From the NCBI RefSeq assembly GCF_034702125.1, contig NC_085878.1:24471002-24535001 (forward strand): 64,000 nucleotides of DNA, given 5' to 3'. Under the pieces are notes generated by a model. That model was not told the origin of the DNA. It was given only the letters and a program-made list of their open reading frames with translations, and made no database searches. Source of the stretch: Engraulis encrasicolus (lineage: Eukaryota > Chordata > Actinopteri > Clupeiformes > Engraulidae). The position numbers were made by a program, and so were the translations under genes. This document shows positions 50,417-62,234 of the stretch, in pieces (the first letter of the stretch is position 1; every line of letters starts with the position of its first letter).

Positions 50417-50570
50417 TGTAGCGAAGGGGAGTAGAGTTGCCCAGCTGGGAATCGAAACCAGACCTTCTGGGGTAGTAAACTGGGGCTCTGACCGCTACAC
50501 CAAAGAGCCAGGCTCGTTGGCATGTTAGTCAGAGCAAATCCACAACCTTAGTGATGGTCACTCCATCACA
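50417..50570 (-). repeat. 3' LTR of the TRIM
   Basis: Contains tRNA-like box A TGGTGTAGCGGTCAGAGCC and box B GGTTTCGATTCCC (one change against the other LTR). Confidence 0.8.
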
Positions 50571-50806
50571 ATGCCTTCCCTTTCGGTAAGCACAACCGTG
50601 CGTTTCACACACTCATGGTGTCCCTCACGCAACTGCCCATCATGCTTCTCCCATCCAGTGTGCCCCGTCATCAATGCTTCACCCATCACTGGGGTCCCTC
50701 ACACCAGGGTCACCAATCCTGGGGGTCCCTCACATGGAATTACGGCTCACACACAATGGGTACGCTTCCGATGGCCTCACGGTACCATCCCACTTCTGAC
50801 ACCATT

Positions 50807-50960
50807 TGTAGCGAAGGGGAGTAGAGTTGCCCAGCTGGGAATCGAACCCAGACCTTCTGGGGTAGTAAACTGGGGCTCTGACCGCTACACCAAAGAGCCA
50901 GGCTCGTTGGCATGTTAGTCAGAACACACCCACAACCCTAGTGATGGTCACTCCATCACA
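50807..50960 (-). repeat. 5' LTR of the TRIM
   Basis: Box A TGGTGTAGCGGTCAGAGCC and box B GGGTTCGATTCCC, with a perfect T-arm CTGGG-TTCGATT-CCCAG. The rest does not fold into a clean cloverleaf by eye. Confidence 0.8.
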
Positions 50961-50999
50961 GTAACATCACAGGACTATTGCACATTAGTGCCATGGTCC

Positions 51000-52085
51000 A
51001 AATCATAGCATGTCTGCGTCAGTGTTGGGGGAGTAACCTAAATTGTCGGAACCGATAGTTCTCCACAGTGCTTTCGGAATCGGTGTGTGGAGCGCCCTTA
51101 TTTTCAGTCATAAAGACATTGTTCATTGGTTTTAATGAATGGTTTACTGACCTATTATTTTTTGTTTTGAATATTTCAACAAACAATGGCAAAAATGTCA
51201 AATATCGAATTTTCTTATTGGACAGGCTACCGTAGCCATGTACAGTATGTGGGGGAACACAAAGTGGAATTGAATGTGGATAACTTGGTTTTGATGTTTG
51301 CTTAAGTCAAGGCTTTTGATTGACTTCCACTTTTACAAGGAAATGAAAGATGTTTTTTTTCTTTTGAGAGCATATTGTGCCAAAATAGTGCCTTGTGTAC
51401 GGTCAAAGGTGAAGTGCTTGAATGTAATTCAATTTCTAGGGAATGTTGTAATGTGCATGGCTGGTTGTATGACACTTTATAGGCCTATATGCAGATGTTG
51501 TACTGTATGTAAATACATCATTGGGACTTTGCCCTAACTCTTAACATTCTGTCAACCTGTAAATACATCCAACATCCCCATTCATGGTGTGAGAGCCTGT
51601 GATGTTACATGGGTCAGGGGAAATGGAGACATTAGTGAAAAGAGATGTTGGAAAATGTAGTGCCAATCCTTTGTTGCTTCCTGTCTGACATAGCTCAGGG
51701 GGGAAAGAAAGGGCAAGTCCCTTCAAAATCTCAACCAGAAATCTGTTGACTGTTATTTGCTTTGGACTTATTTGACGCCGTGATGGATATCGTGTAATTT
51801 CTCTGCCGGACTCCGTGTGATTAGGTGATTTAAGATCACCTCTTTCCGTTTCCTACGAGCACCCTGTCAAATTAAATGGCTGACCTCATTCCCGGCCTCC
51901 ATTTCCAATGCTATTATGCTGAGCATGAGAAGACAAATGCTGCAGCACACAGTGTGCTGCTTCGGCCATCTTATGGCAGCACTCGGTGAATTTAATTAAA
52001 TTTGCACCCTGCTCAGCTGCACGATTTTTAATATTGTACTTGGCCGCTCACCGACACATTTCCTACATTTCAAAATGCCTTGGGC
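51000..52085. other. Intergenic, unique-looking
   Basis: No exon or repeat element recognised. 51770-52080 has mixed-composition words (GTGATTAGGTGATTTAAGA, GGTGAATTTAATTAAATTTG) that could be conserved non-coding DNA; not testable here. Confidence 0.25.
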
Positions 52086-52137
52086 ACAGAGTAGCGTGCA
52101 CACACACACACACACATATGCGCACACGCACATCCAA

Positions 52138-52140
52138 ACA

Positions 52141-52173
<33 letters not shown>
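52138..52173. repeat. (CACG)n tetranucleotide repeat
   Basis: About nine CACG/CGCA units after a CA tract at 52099-52115. Confidence 0.93.
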
Positions 52174-52177
<4 letters not shown>

Positions 52178-52199
52178 GCAACACACTTGAGGCTGGAAT

Positions 52200-54180
52200 A
52201 ACGACAAATTGACAGACGCTCTCAATCAGAATGATGGGGAGCTGTGCTCTCACAGAAACAGGTCTCAGGGTGCTCAGGTGATTTACACACACCTGTCATT
52301 GTACAGCACAGTGTAGGTGGCGGAGAAAAAAGGGATAGCAAGTGGTTCACACTTGAAACCTGCAGAACCTGGTTTTGTCCTGCTGGAAATGAAACTAAAG
52401 TGACAAGAGCTAAGGACTCATCTACAAGACATGTAAGCTGTAAGGCGTTAATTTCTGCCGGGAGGATGAGATCTTCTCTTCAGCCTTGCCACCACAAGGA
52501 TGCTGAGAGCGTCTGCTCTAATCATCACAGTCCTAGGTCGATGGTCCTCTCATTACTCTGCGTGGATGCCACCACCTCCAGCCACCGTCACCAGTTGGTC
52601 TCCGTCCTGTGAAGGGGGGGTAGGCTCTCGCCCCCCTGTCTTATCCATCGGCAGGATATGCACCCTCTTCATGTGAATCAATCTAAGCAGGCGGGGGCCT
52701 ACGCCAAAGAGAATCACTATTGCATACTTAAGTGTTTCAATAAATATCTTAAACTTCACTTGGTCTATCGAGTCTTTCATGGTAGAACTCTTATAGGACA
52801 AACCTGGATGTGCGTAACAACAGAGCAAAAATGCCAAAGTGATGAATAAGGACTTGGAAAAAGAAATTAATAATATAATTGTCAATGTTTTACCACGATG
52901 GAAAGCGAACATAATTTGAATACAAAACATAGTCGATGACAATGTGTTTAAGAGCACACCACATTTGAGGAGTCAGATTTGGGTGAAACTAATTTTAGCT
53001 TTGCTGAGAAAATATATCCAGATAGCCTAAATGAAGTTGATAATCATGGCACTGTCCTGAATTAATGTGACAACTTTTTACCACTTTTTACCACAGAATT
53101 TGTGGAAAATGTGCACTACAAACACCACAATTGTCCTGCTTGGCCTCCAACAGGCTATTACTGTATATCTCAGTGTAAGTTGTCCTGTTGATTCAAGCAA
53201 CATGTCATACTGATTAACATTTTAATCACTCAACACACAAACACATGGTGAGGGTGACAGGGTGTTGACACCATTTGCATGTTTGCCACAGCAAGAAAAT
53301 TATTTCACACTTTCATGACGAAAATATGTCTCATATGCTTCCATATATGTTATATGCTTTAAAAAACCGTACCGTATGTAGTCCAAGCTCATGGTTGGTT
53401 CATATGATCTTCAAACTACAATGTCTGATTATGTTGTTGCTCTGACAGCAGCACCACACACAGTGTATGCAGACACTGATTGATTCAAATGGCCCATGAC
53501 ATGACAGTAAATAGCAATATACATTTAGCAACGAGGCAATGATAAATGCCTCTGGTATTAAACTTGATGACATTATCACTTCACTGAGTTTTCGGCACAT
53601 AAAATCACATCAAATGGCTTTACGTAAAGTGCTTGATGTGTTTGCTTGTGCATTACAATGTCACTTCCCTGTTACATGCTTCAATTTGAGTTATTTTCCT
53701 TTGTTTTAGCGCTACATTATTTTACCTGGAAAGTGTGTCATTCTCTTATCTGTCATACAGACACAAATGAAGTGAATGTGAAAAAAACATGTAGGCCTAG
53801 TGATGAATGTGTATATAAATGTTGTTTATATGTAAATTAACTGCCATCATTCTTTTCCGTCTGAATGACACAAAAAACTATATACTTATACTGCCTCCAC
53901 CCATACTCTAATGACATGAATGCATGTTATTCCTTACCTGACTTGACTGTGTGTAATATTTTGGCTTTATTTTTTTCATTACCTCTGCGCAGATGATAAC
54001 AAGCCTGAGAACGCAGCAGGGATGAGCATTTGTTGCGGTGTCACAACACCCATTCTGTCTGTGTCAAATCTTTAATTGGAAAGTGAGACACCGGATGCTA
54101 CTCCTTTCCTCTTCTTCACACCCCTATTTTTAAAATCGACTTGAGGAGTAGCGGGGCGCTGAGCGTGTGTGATTCTCCCA
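52200..54180. other. Intergenic, nothing recognised
   Basis: No exon, SINE or inverted-repeat structure seen; AT-rich from 52800. Confidence 0.4.
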
Positions 54181-54186
54181 CAGCAG

Positions 54187-54440
<254 letters not shown>

Positions 54441-54680
54441 GCGTGCGTGTGCGCGTGACTTCATCCATGGACTTACCCTGAGGCGTTGCTGTAGGCTCCT
54501 TGAGCCAGAGTGCTCTATTGTCCTGAAAGTGGTCAGCAGGAAGATCCCTTCACATGCACCTTAGACTCTCCACGCTCATACGTGATTACTCTCTGAGTGG
54601 ATGCCAAGCCCTCAAGCTCCCTTGACACCTGGTGCGCAGACACAGACACATGTGCGTGCACGCGCAGACGCACGCACGCA

Positions 54681-54829
<149 letters not shown>

Positions 54830-55039
54830 CCTGCAAAGACGTCATTCATTCCCAGCTACAGAAAGTATGTCATTGTATTCCTTCTGCCTGCACTGGCTTG
54901 ATTTCACTGAGTTTCCTCGCTAGCTCCCCCCACCTGATGACTTGTGTGCTTTGGTTGGGAGCATCTGGTGCAGAAGTCAAATGGATGGCATCTGGAACTA
55001 TTGGAAGTGGAAATATTTGCAACAGTTTTACTCTCTTCA

Positions 55040-55145
55040 CATTTAGTGTTAAATCCAACTCTTTGGGTGTTAAATTTACACTGTGAAGAATGTTTGATCA
55101 TTCAGGACCATAGTTCTCAGAACAGTGTTGAATCAACACTGCTCT
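55040..55145. mobile_element. Short AGTGTTAA / TTAACACT-type MITE fragment
   Basis: AGTGTTAAATCCAACTC and CAGTGTTGAATCAACACTG resemble the ends of the elements near 61.07-61.31 kb and 61.95-62.23 kb. Confidence 0.45.
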
Positions 55146-55347
55146 TGTTATACTGTGTAGGGGCTATAGGAGCGATGGTGGAACACACAGCAGGAGAAAT
55201 GATCCACCCCCAGCCATGCGTCTCCCCAGTGGCCATACATCTGCACCCACTCCTGCATGAGTCAATACTCAATACCGCCTGACTGTGCCCTCCAAAGAGT
55301 GGCAATTGCTGCTGCCTCGTCTCGTCTCACACACTGGACAAGGACGT

Positions 55348-55504
<157 letters not shown>

Positions 55505-55699
55505 AGGCAGAGACAGACAGAAGAATAACGAGATGGAACAGAGAGACAGGGAGTAAGGTGGATAGAGCGAGTGATGCCGGCAGAGAGAGAGAGGGGAGAG
55601 AGAGAGACACACACACAGAGATACAGATACAGAGACAGAGACAAACTCACTCCCTAAATATGAATCACAAACAGAGACAAGCTAACTTCTTTTTGTGAA

Positions 55700-57660
55700 A
55701 ACTTTTACATGTAACAGTTTCTCATTTCTCTTCTTCTAAAAACCCATATCACATCGTATGCCACATGATGCATGAGTTCAAAGGGGTGGCAAGGAAGACA
55801 AACAGCAAGTGGAAGAAAGAGCAAAAGGGAGAGGAAGAGAGGTAATGCCTAACCAAATTTACAACCACTGTAGACCCCAGTGTTGTCAATGGGTTGATGA
55901 GCATGGAGACAGGATTGAGTGCTGTGTTGGTGTGGCGCTTCCTCATTATTTGTCTTCTTCTCATTTTGACTGTTTCTGAGCAGAGGGTATAGGAGTTATT
56001 TTTGTGCACAATTTTTGAAGCAATAGTTTTTCTTTTTTGCGACAAGAACCATGCTGTTTGGAAAAAGGGTTTTGGACAATCGCAGGTTGCGTCTTATTTA
56101 AGTTTGCTGAAGTGTTGGACGATTTTGAGAACTGAATTTTAGCATTTGAGAACAGTAATACATGAGGGGATGATTTCAGTCAAAGGACGAGAAATACAGA
56201 GAAAGCAATATCATTCACTGGGACTTCAGTCAGTCATCTCCAGTGTACAGTAGAGGGACTGGGAGAGGAGCTGGGAAACAGAAAAAGGGGAGGGGGGTGT
56301 AGAGACAGTCTAAAAGAGAGGAAGAGTAAAAGAAAAAGAGAATGGGAGGATGGAAGGGCAAGTCAGAAAGAGAGCGAGATAGAGAGGTTACACAAGAGAG
56401 ATAGCTAGGCAAAGACAAAGGGAGAGTGGGTGGACAAGACATACTGTGTAGAGGAATAGAAAGAGAAGGGGATGTAATAGAGAGATGGAGAGCGAGAGAA
56501 AGAGAGAGAGAGAGAGATTTATCTGCTCAAAGCTTTGAGAAGAGTGAAAGTCATCTCATTGCGTTTGATGGATGCCTCAGAAGGCACTCTCAGTAATTCC
56601 TCCATTCGCTCTCTCCGCCTTCTCAAAGTCAAGACCAGAGTACACACTCCATGTGGCACCGCCACTAAAAATCCCTATCATCATTGTAATGAATGTATCT
56701 GGTTTTTAAAAGGAAAAAAGGGGAAGTAACAGTACGAATCCCTTTCTTTTTTCCTCTCTTGAATCCCAAACAAACACCCCCATATGTCTTTAGGGCAGTT
56801 ACATGTGTGTATATTTATCACCAGCACATCCATGCTGTGTGCAAGATTATTTTTTTGTTATCTAGGCCATATTAATGAATAATTCACACTGTTGCAGATT
56901 TGAATATTTTGAATGCTATTTAATCTAATGTATGCCACACAGGATGTTATTGATGGGGCGAAAAATGTGATTTTTGTGTATCCAGGTGGCAGGCAGATGT
57001 GCCTGTGACACATACTGTATATGGCTGTCAGGAGAGGCACTTGGCAAATGGGATGGAACCTGAAGTGCCTATTCGGTAAACCTTACTATTAAAAATTATG
57101 AAAATATGAAAACACTCTTTGCTTTACCTTTCATGGTGTCTCAGGACCTGCTATGATACACCAATGATGTAGTACAAAAACAAGATCCCACTCTCACTGG
57201 GCTATACAGTATATAGCTATAACTGTACATAACTAACTGTACATGCAGTTATACAGAACTCTTCACTGCTGTTTGGCATTGGTACTCCAGTAGGTCAGGG
57301 CACCAGCACCAGTCTGCAGAGGTGTCATCATAGTGATTATTATTCACGAGTGCCAGGGGGGGATTGAACCAGAGGAGGCGTTGGCTCACATTACAGTAGG
57401 CCACACCAAAAAGCCTCCTGCCTGCATGGGCAAATGGCATCTGAGGCTCATGAAAAATTCATGGAGGTTGGTTGGTTGGTTGGCTGGCTTTTCCCTGTGT
57501 CCAGTTGCCCTCCGAGGCTGCTGCTGTGGCCGTGTGTTGATCAATAGGGGGCTTTTGGCTGCTTTGCCAGTCGCTTCCCTGCGGACCCAGAGGAAGGGTT
57601 AAAGGCTGCCCTTTAAATGATTCAGAGTTATATTGGCTGGGCTGTGTGATTAATGCAACA
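55700..57660. other. Intergenic; purine-rich 56225-56520, otherwise unassigned
   Basis: 56225-56520 is a GA/GGAA-rich strand-biased stretch. No gene or named element recognised in the rest. Confidence 0.45.
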
Positions 57661-57663
57661 GTT

Positions 57664-57667
<4 letters not shown>

Positions 57668-57735
<68 letters not shown>
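57668..57735. repeat. (CT)n microsatellite
   Basis: CT tract with one GT interruption at 57698; a shorter run follows at 57743-57762. Confidence 0.95.
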
Positions 57736-57739
<4 letters not shown>

Positions 57740-57925
57740 CGCTCTCTCTCTCTCGTTCTCTCATATCTGTATTTGATTAACATATCACACGCCGTCACTG
57801 GACACATACGCCACCAGCTGACCAGTTTGCAAGCAAGCTGTCTCTGGCTTTATCAGTTAATGGAGCCTGATTTAAAGCACCGATGACACTGGAGGTATGA
57901 TTTTATTTGCGTGGGGGGTGGCCTA

Positions 57926-58026
<101 letters not shown>

Positions 58027-58059
58027 GCGTGTGTGTGCGTGTGCGCGTGGGTGAAGGGG

Positions 58060-58868
58060 GTGGCATGAGGGTAGTGGGGTTCGGAGATGGCTCGTCTCCA
58101 GCACTCCTCATGTGTTCCTTAAGAGATTGGCAGTCTGTGCATCTAATGAGCTACGCTAGGCTAACTGCATTAGCCCACCCTCTTCCTTATCGCATACCGG
58201 CTGTAGATTGAATTAATCTGCCCACCTACACGCATGGAAGTGGGGTTATTAGCAATGAGGACAGCAGATAGCCTCCTGTCCATGTAGGCTGTAATCTCAT
58301 TATACGGCCTGATGCTGTAGCCAGTCATCTGACAGGGTGTCTTTGACAAGGACCTACCACAGTAGGTTATTTAAGTTTTATGAGGCCTAAAGAAAGCACA
58401 AATATTACATCATTGTTGAAGATAGAGGGTGAAACACACTCCAGCTTTTTAAAAATATTTATTTTGTACAAACACCCAATTAGTTTGTCCCACTGTGATG
58501 TATCCTACCTGCAAGCTGAGGGATGCATAGAGTCCCAATTAAACCACGACTCCTCAAGACTCTTAAAATGAACAATAAGGGTAGACTCACTGTCTTTTCT
58601 TTTTGTTTGTATGTTTTACTGTAAAGTGCTTTGGTACTTGGTGTTTACGTAAATGTTCTATGTAGAATGAGAATGACAATAGCATGATAGAATAGTGGAG
58701 ACATTACTCGATCCAAAGAAATAAAATGGCATGAAGTATTCAAAGTGTGCAAGTGATCTCTGTGGATGTTGACTCAGATACACTCTATAATGGCCTGGCC
58801 TTGCCACTGTAGCCTATTATATTGCACTCTATTACCTTCCCATAGCTTTGAGAGCACTGAGTTCTCGG
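58060..58868. other. Intergenic, nothing recognised
   Basis: No exon, tRNA-like signal or inverted repeat seen. Confidence 0.4.
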
Positions 58869-59408
58869 CAGGGCTGGACTGGGGGAGAAATGGGGCCCGA
58901 GCACTTTTGTCTTAAAGGGGTATGCCACTATTTTGAGGCTTAATACAGTTAAAATCGTTGGCTGGGGTTTATAAAGGTGGTAAAGTGTCTTATTTTTCAT
59001 GTTAAGCGTTGTCTTGCTTTAAGACAAGTTAAAAGAGGGAATATGTTGCTAAGCTAGTGAAAGTCAATGGATCCGTGTAGCATTGTAGAATGCTACATTG
59101 TAGAATGCTACATGGATCCATTGACTTTCACTAGCTTAGCGACATATTCCCTCTTTTAACTTGTCTTAAAGCAAGACAACGGCTTACATGAAAAATAAGA
59201 CACTTTACCACCTTTATAAACCCTGGCCAACGATTTTAACTGTATTAAGCTCCAAAATAGTGGCATACCCCTTTAAAGGGGCCCCAAATAATTAGCGGTG
59301 CAAAACTGACTCACCTTTTTTTTAAAAACATTTCTGAAAATAGGGGCCCACAAGGGTGCAAGGCCCACCGGGAAATGCCCGGTATGCCAGATGACCAGTC
59401 CAGCCCTG
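58869..59408. mobile_element. DNA element with CAGGGCTGGACTGG ends, host of a nested MITE
   Basis: The left end CAGGGCTGGACTGG is repeated inverted at 59395-59408 (CCAGTCCAGCCCTG). No convincing target duplication, so the superfamily is open. Without the nested 357-bp element and one TTAA it is about 180 bp. Confidence 0.75.
58916..59272. mobile_element. Palindromic TTAA-flanked MITE (357 bp)
   Basis: Nearly the whole element is one inverted repeat: AGGGGTATGCCACTATTTTG at the left and its inverse at the right, with arms of about 165 bp around a short loop (ATTGTAGAATGCTAC twice). Flanked by TTAA at 58912-58915 and 59273-59276, as for piggyBac-type insertions. Confidence 0.88.
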
Positions 59409-60350
59409 TCTCCTCAGTGTGCTGTGAAGACGCGGTCGTGTGCCCTGCTAGCCCATGGCAGCCATTCAGCTCCAGTTTGCCGTGACACACACATCATTTC
59501 CGAGGCGACCGGCACCGGCAGCGGCACTTAGGCCTGCATATAGTGGCCCAGGGAGTCGTTACAGTCTTCATGTGCAGGCAACGAGGACATTCGTGACATC
59601 AAACAGTCCTCAAACAGGATTGGCTGAGACATTGTCACTGCGAAAGGGATTGGTCGAGCGATTGTCGGTGATAGGAGGACAGTGAATAGACCGGATGATA
59701 ATTTGAGATATTTTTTTTATCACTCGTTTCATTGACCATGAGTACGCATTGGAGATTAGATCCAGTATGTGTATTGATATTGAGCGCTGTTATGAACACT
59801 TAACCCCTTAAGACGCGGCTTTATAAATTAGCTGTTACCAGAATGGCAATGACCAAGTCATAATGTATTACTAAAGGCCCTGTGCACTGTCATAGTAGTG
59901 TAGTACTATAGTAGTTCACTTTCAATGTCTATTACAGCGTGCCACAGGAGGTACGGCGTGCATTAAGGGGCTACGCCATTTTAGCCTAAGGCACCTGCAA
60001 AAAAAACCCTGCTAAATGCCGAAGCCCTTTTTGGGAAAAGGTGCCCTCAGTCTATAAAAAACGAAATATCTCAGCCTCCAAAGTACATAAAAACATGACG
60101 TGAGTTGCATTTAATAGCAAAGACCCTCCTCTTGCATTAAATGTGTTCATTCAGCTCTAACATACCCACATTTTTAATTAAAAAAACCCTCCAATGTCAG
60201 CAGCGTCTATGTCTATGTCAATACAGCATACACAGAATCCAGCATCAATGGATTAACAGGAGTTGATCTCCCAGGTAGCTACCTCCAGTGCTATGTTTCA
60301 GGCGGTTGATAAGAGACAGCAAAACTGACTAGCCTTCCTGATTAGCCTTC
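59409..60350. other. Intergenic with repeat-like stretches
   Basis: 59800-59990 has TTAACCCCTTAAGACGCGG and the near-inverse GTGCATTAAGGGG, probably another small MITE. 59985-60190 is related to the piggyBac-like MITE at 11474-11596. The remainder is unassigned. Confidence 0.45.
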
Positions 60351-60352
60351 CA

Positions 60353-60410
60353 GTGGCCTTCAAGCCTTCAAGCCTTCAAGCCTTCAAGCCTTCAAGCCTT
60401 CAAGCCTTCT
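60353..60410. repeat. 9-bp minisatellite (CCTTCAAGC)n
   Basis: About six perfect units. Confidence 0.95.
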
Positions 60411-60429
60411 ATCCGTCTCCTCGTTTTTA

Positions 60430-60670
60430 AACTTTTATTGGACTGTGCTGCCGTAACAACTTATGGACCTAGACAACTAGATATAGGCCATGTTGTGTTT
60501 TGTGTGTCTTTAATGTGCATTTACATGTGGATTGTGGAGAAGTGTCATGCAAGACAAATTTCTGTACAAACAGACAATAAAAGTTTATCTTATCTTATCT
60601 TATCTTATCTTATCTTATCTTATCTTATCTTATCTTATCTTATCTTATCTTATCTTATCTTATCTTATCT
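60430..60670 (+). mobile_element. LINE 3'UTR fragment with (TATCT)n tail
   Basis: ATGCAAGACAAATTTCTGTA, then AATAAAAG and about 18 TATCT units at 60581-60670, in the style of L2/Rex-type 3' ends. Confidence 0.6.
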
Positions 60671-61065
60671 GTCTGTGATGATGACTGTAGCCCCTTGACT
60701 CAATAAGTTAATCTACAACATACAGATTGCTATACAATCTATGAAAATATTATTTTAAACTTACAGTAACTGTAATGTAAACACAGCTATTCTCTATCAA
60801 ACTTCCACCATCAGTCAGCGGGCCAAATATAGGTTCCTGCTACCAGGCAAAAGTAAAACATATGCTCGGGTCGCGTGTTCTTCCTCTTCTTTCTTTTTTT
60901 GTGAATCATTCTGGCCGGAGAAGAGTTGAGTTAATAGTGTTTGTCCAGATGACAACAAGCAGCGTTTGCACTGCGGCGGCGCCATCTGTTCCTTGCCGCC
61001 TCTGCTGGGTGCTATCCGTCAGCTGGCACCAACCCCACCAGCCAGCAAGCAGAGCAGTCCATTTT

Positions 61066-61310
61066 TTCCCAGTGTTAATTCAACACTCAGAGAGTCTGGT
61101 TAACATCTTTCAGAGCGTATCTGGTCCCAGAGTACTCTCTAAGTGTTAGCATGGGAGAATTTACTGTGAATGGAGCGAATGAGCGAGCGAGAGAGCAACT
61201 TCCTCGAAAGCTCTCCATAGCGTTGCAGTGTTAATTCAACGCTACAGAGAGTAAAACCAAGTACAGTAGAAGAGAGTTGAAGTTGGCACTCTGTTGAATT
61301 AACACTGCAA
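61066..61310. mobile_element. Two adjacent small TTAATTCAACAC MITEs
   Basis: Units 61066-61168 and 61223-61310. The latter has inverted ends TTGCAGTGTTAATTCAAC / TTGAATTAACACTGCAA. Confidence 0.55.
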
Positions 61311-61598
61311 AATTGCATTGTGTCCTCGCCCTCCTTGGCTAAATGCCCTGCCCAGTGACTATGTGTCCTGTGGGGGCTCTCTATTCATTGGCCCCTGTAC
61401 AACAGTTTTAGAGCAGGAGTGGACTCCTCTGAAAGTTTTGTGGTTTTTCAAGTCCAAGAAGTGATTATGAGGTAATTAAAGGCAAACGAGTGTTTTATGG
61501 CTGTATCATTTATTGGGCCGTCACCAATGGGCTGTTGCGGAGAATAAATATGTACAGTAGGCAACACACTGGGAAACGAGTCGTGCTATTGTGGCTTA

Positions 61599-61936
61599 CC
61601 GCAGAGATACACCAGCGGCGACGCGATTCAAGCGACAGAGTGTAGCAGCAAGCGATACGAGAGATTGAGGAGACTAGAGTATGTCCGTACAGGCAGAAGG
61701 CAAAGCATTCAAGCATTCCCATTGGCTGTGGTCACTGACCTCTATACAGTCATTGGCTGTCGCGGCTTGTCGCCGAACCGCGTCATAGAAAGTTGAAAAG
61801 ATTTCAACTTCAAATTGTCGCGCTACTCGCGCAAATCGCTCTAGTCTCCAGAATCGCTTTTGTCTCTCGACTCAATACAAAGTCAATTACTTCCGTCGCT
61901 CGACTCGCTCAGATCGCTGCTGGTGTATCTCTGCGG
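61599..61936. mobile_element. MITE with ~25-bp inverted ends (338 bp)
   Basis: CCGCAGAGATACACCAGC at the left and the exact inverse GCTGGTGTATCTCTGCGG at the right, bordered by TA (61597-61598, 61937-61938). CpG-rich CGAxxCGC words occur throughout. Confidence 0.85.
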
Positions 61937-61952
61937 TAAAGCTGCACACAGT

Positions 61953-62228
61953 AAATTCTGCAGTGTTAATTTCACACTTGGGGAGTACTCTGAGACAGGG
62001 CCGCTGACTGTTTTTCCTGGACCCAAGACAAAGTCATCTGAAAGGGCCCCCTACCTAATACAAACAATGTCATGAGGACCCAATTCTAGGCCCTCTGTCT
62101 ACCTGGGCCCCAGACAACACAACTGTTTGTGCCCCCCTGTCGGTAGGCCTGCTCTGAGACCAAATACACTCTATAGAAGATGCTAAATCGACCCTCTAAA
62201 TGTTGAATTACGTAACACTGCAAAATCT
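61953..62228. mobile_element. GCAGTGTTAAT-type MITE, split by a hAT-like insertion
   Basis: Ends CTGCAGTGTTAATTTCA and GAATTACGTAACACTGCA are inverted. Interrupted at 61996. Confidence 0.65.
61996..62151 (-). mobile_element. hAT-like short element (156 bp), dispersed repeat copy 2
   Basis: Ends CAGGGCCGCTGAC and inverse of CAGGCCTACCGAC. Perfect 8-bp target duplication CTCTGAGA (61988-61995, 62152-62159). The body matches, inverted, 28355-28465 and 63475-63600. Confidence 0.8.
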
Positions 62229-62234
62229 ACAAAA

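Larger units (their letters stand above)
50417..50960 (-). mobile_element. Miniature LTR retrotransposon (TRIM), 544 bp
   Basis: Two 154-bp direct repeats (50417-50570 and 50807-50960; 5 differences by eye) begin TG and end CA, enclosing 236 bp. On the minus strand the internal part starts two bases after the 5' LTR with TGGTGTCAGAAGTGGG, a primer-binding site complementary to a tRNA-Leu-type 3' end (family consensus TGGTGTCAGGAGTGGG). It ends with purine-rich CCGAAAGGGAAGGCAT before the 3' LTR. Flanks GTAAT (50412-50416) and GTAAC (50961-50965) give a 5-bp target duplication with one mismatch. No coding capacity. Confidence 0.8.

Noticed and set aside
58861..59416. 8-bp target duplication for the CAGGGCTGGACTGG element
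   Set aside because: The flanks GTTCTCGG and TCTCCTCA do not match, so I left the superfamily open.
59455..59685. 76-codon plus-strand frame (MAAIQLQFAV...)
   Set aside because: No recognisable domain, no splice context and no conserved neighbour; probably chance in GC-richer DNA.
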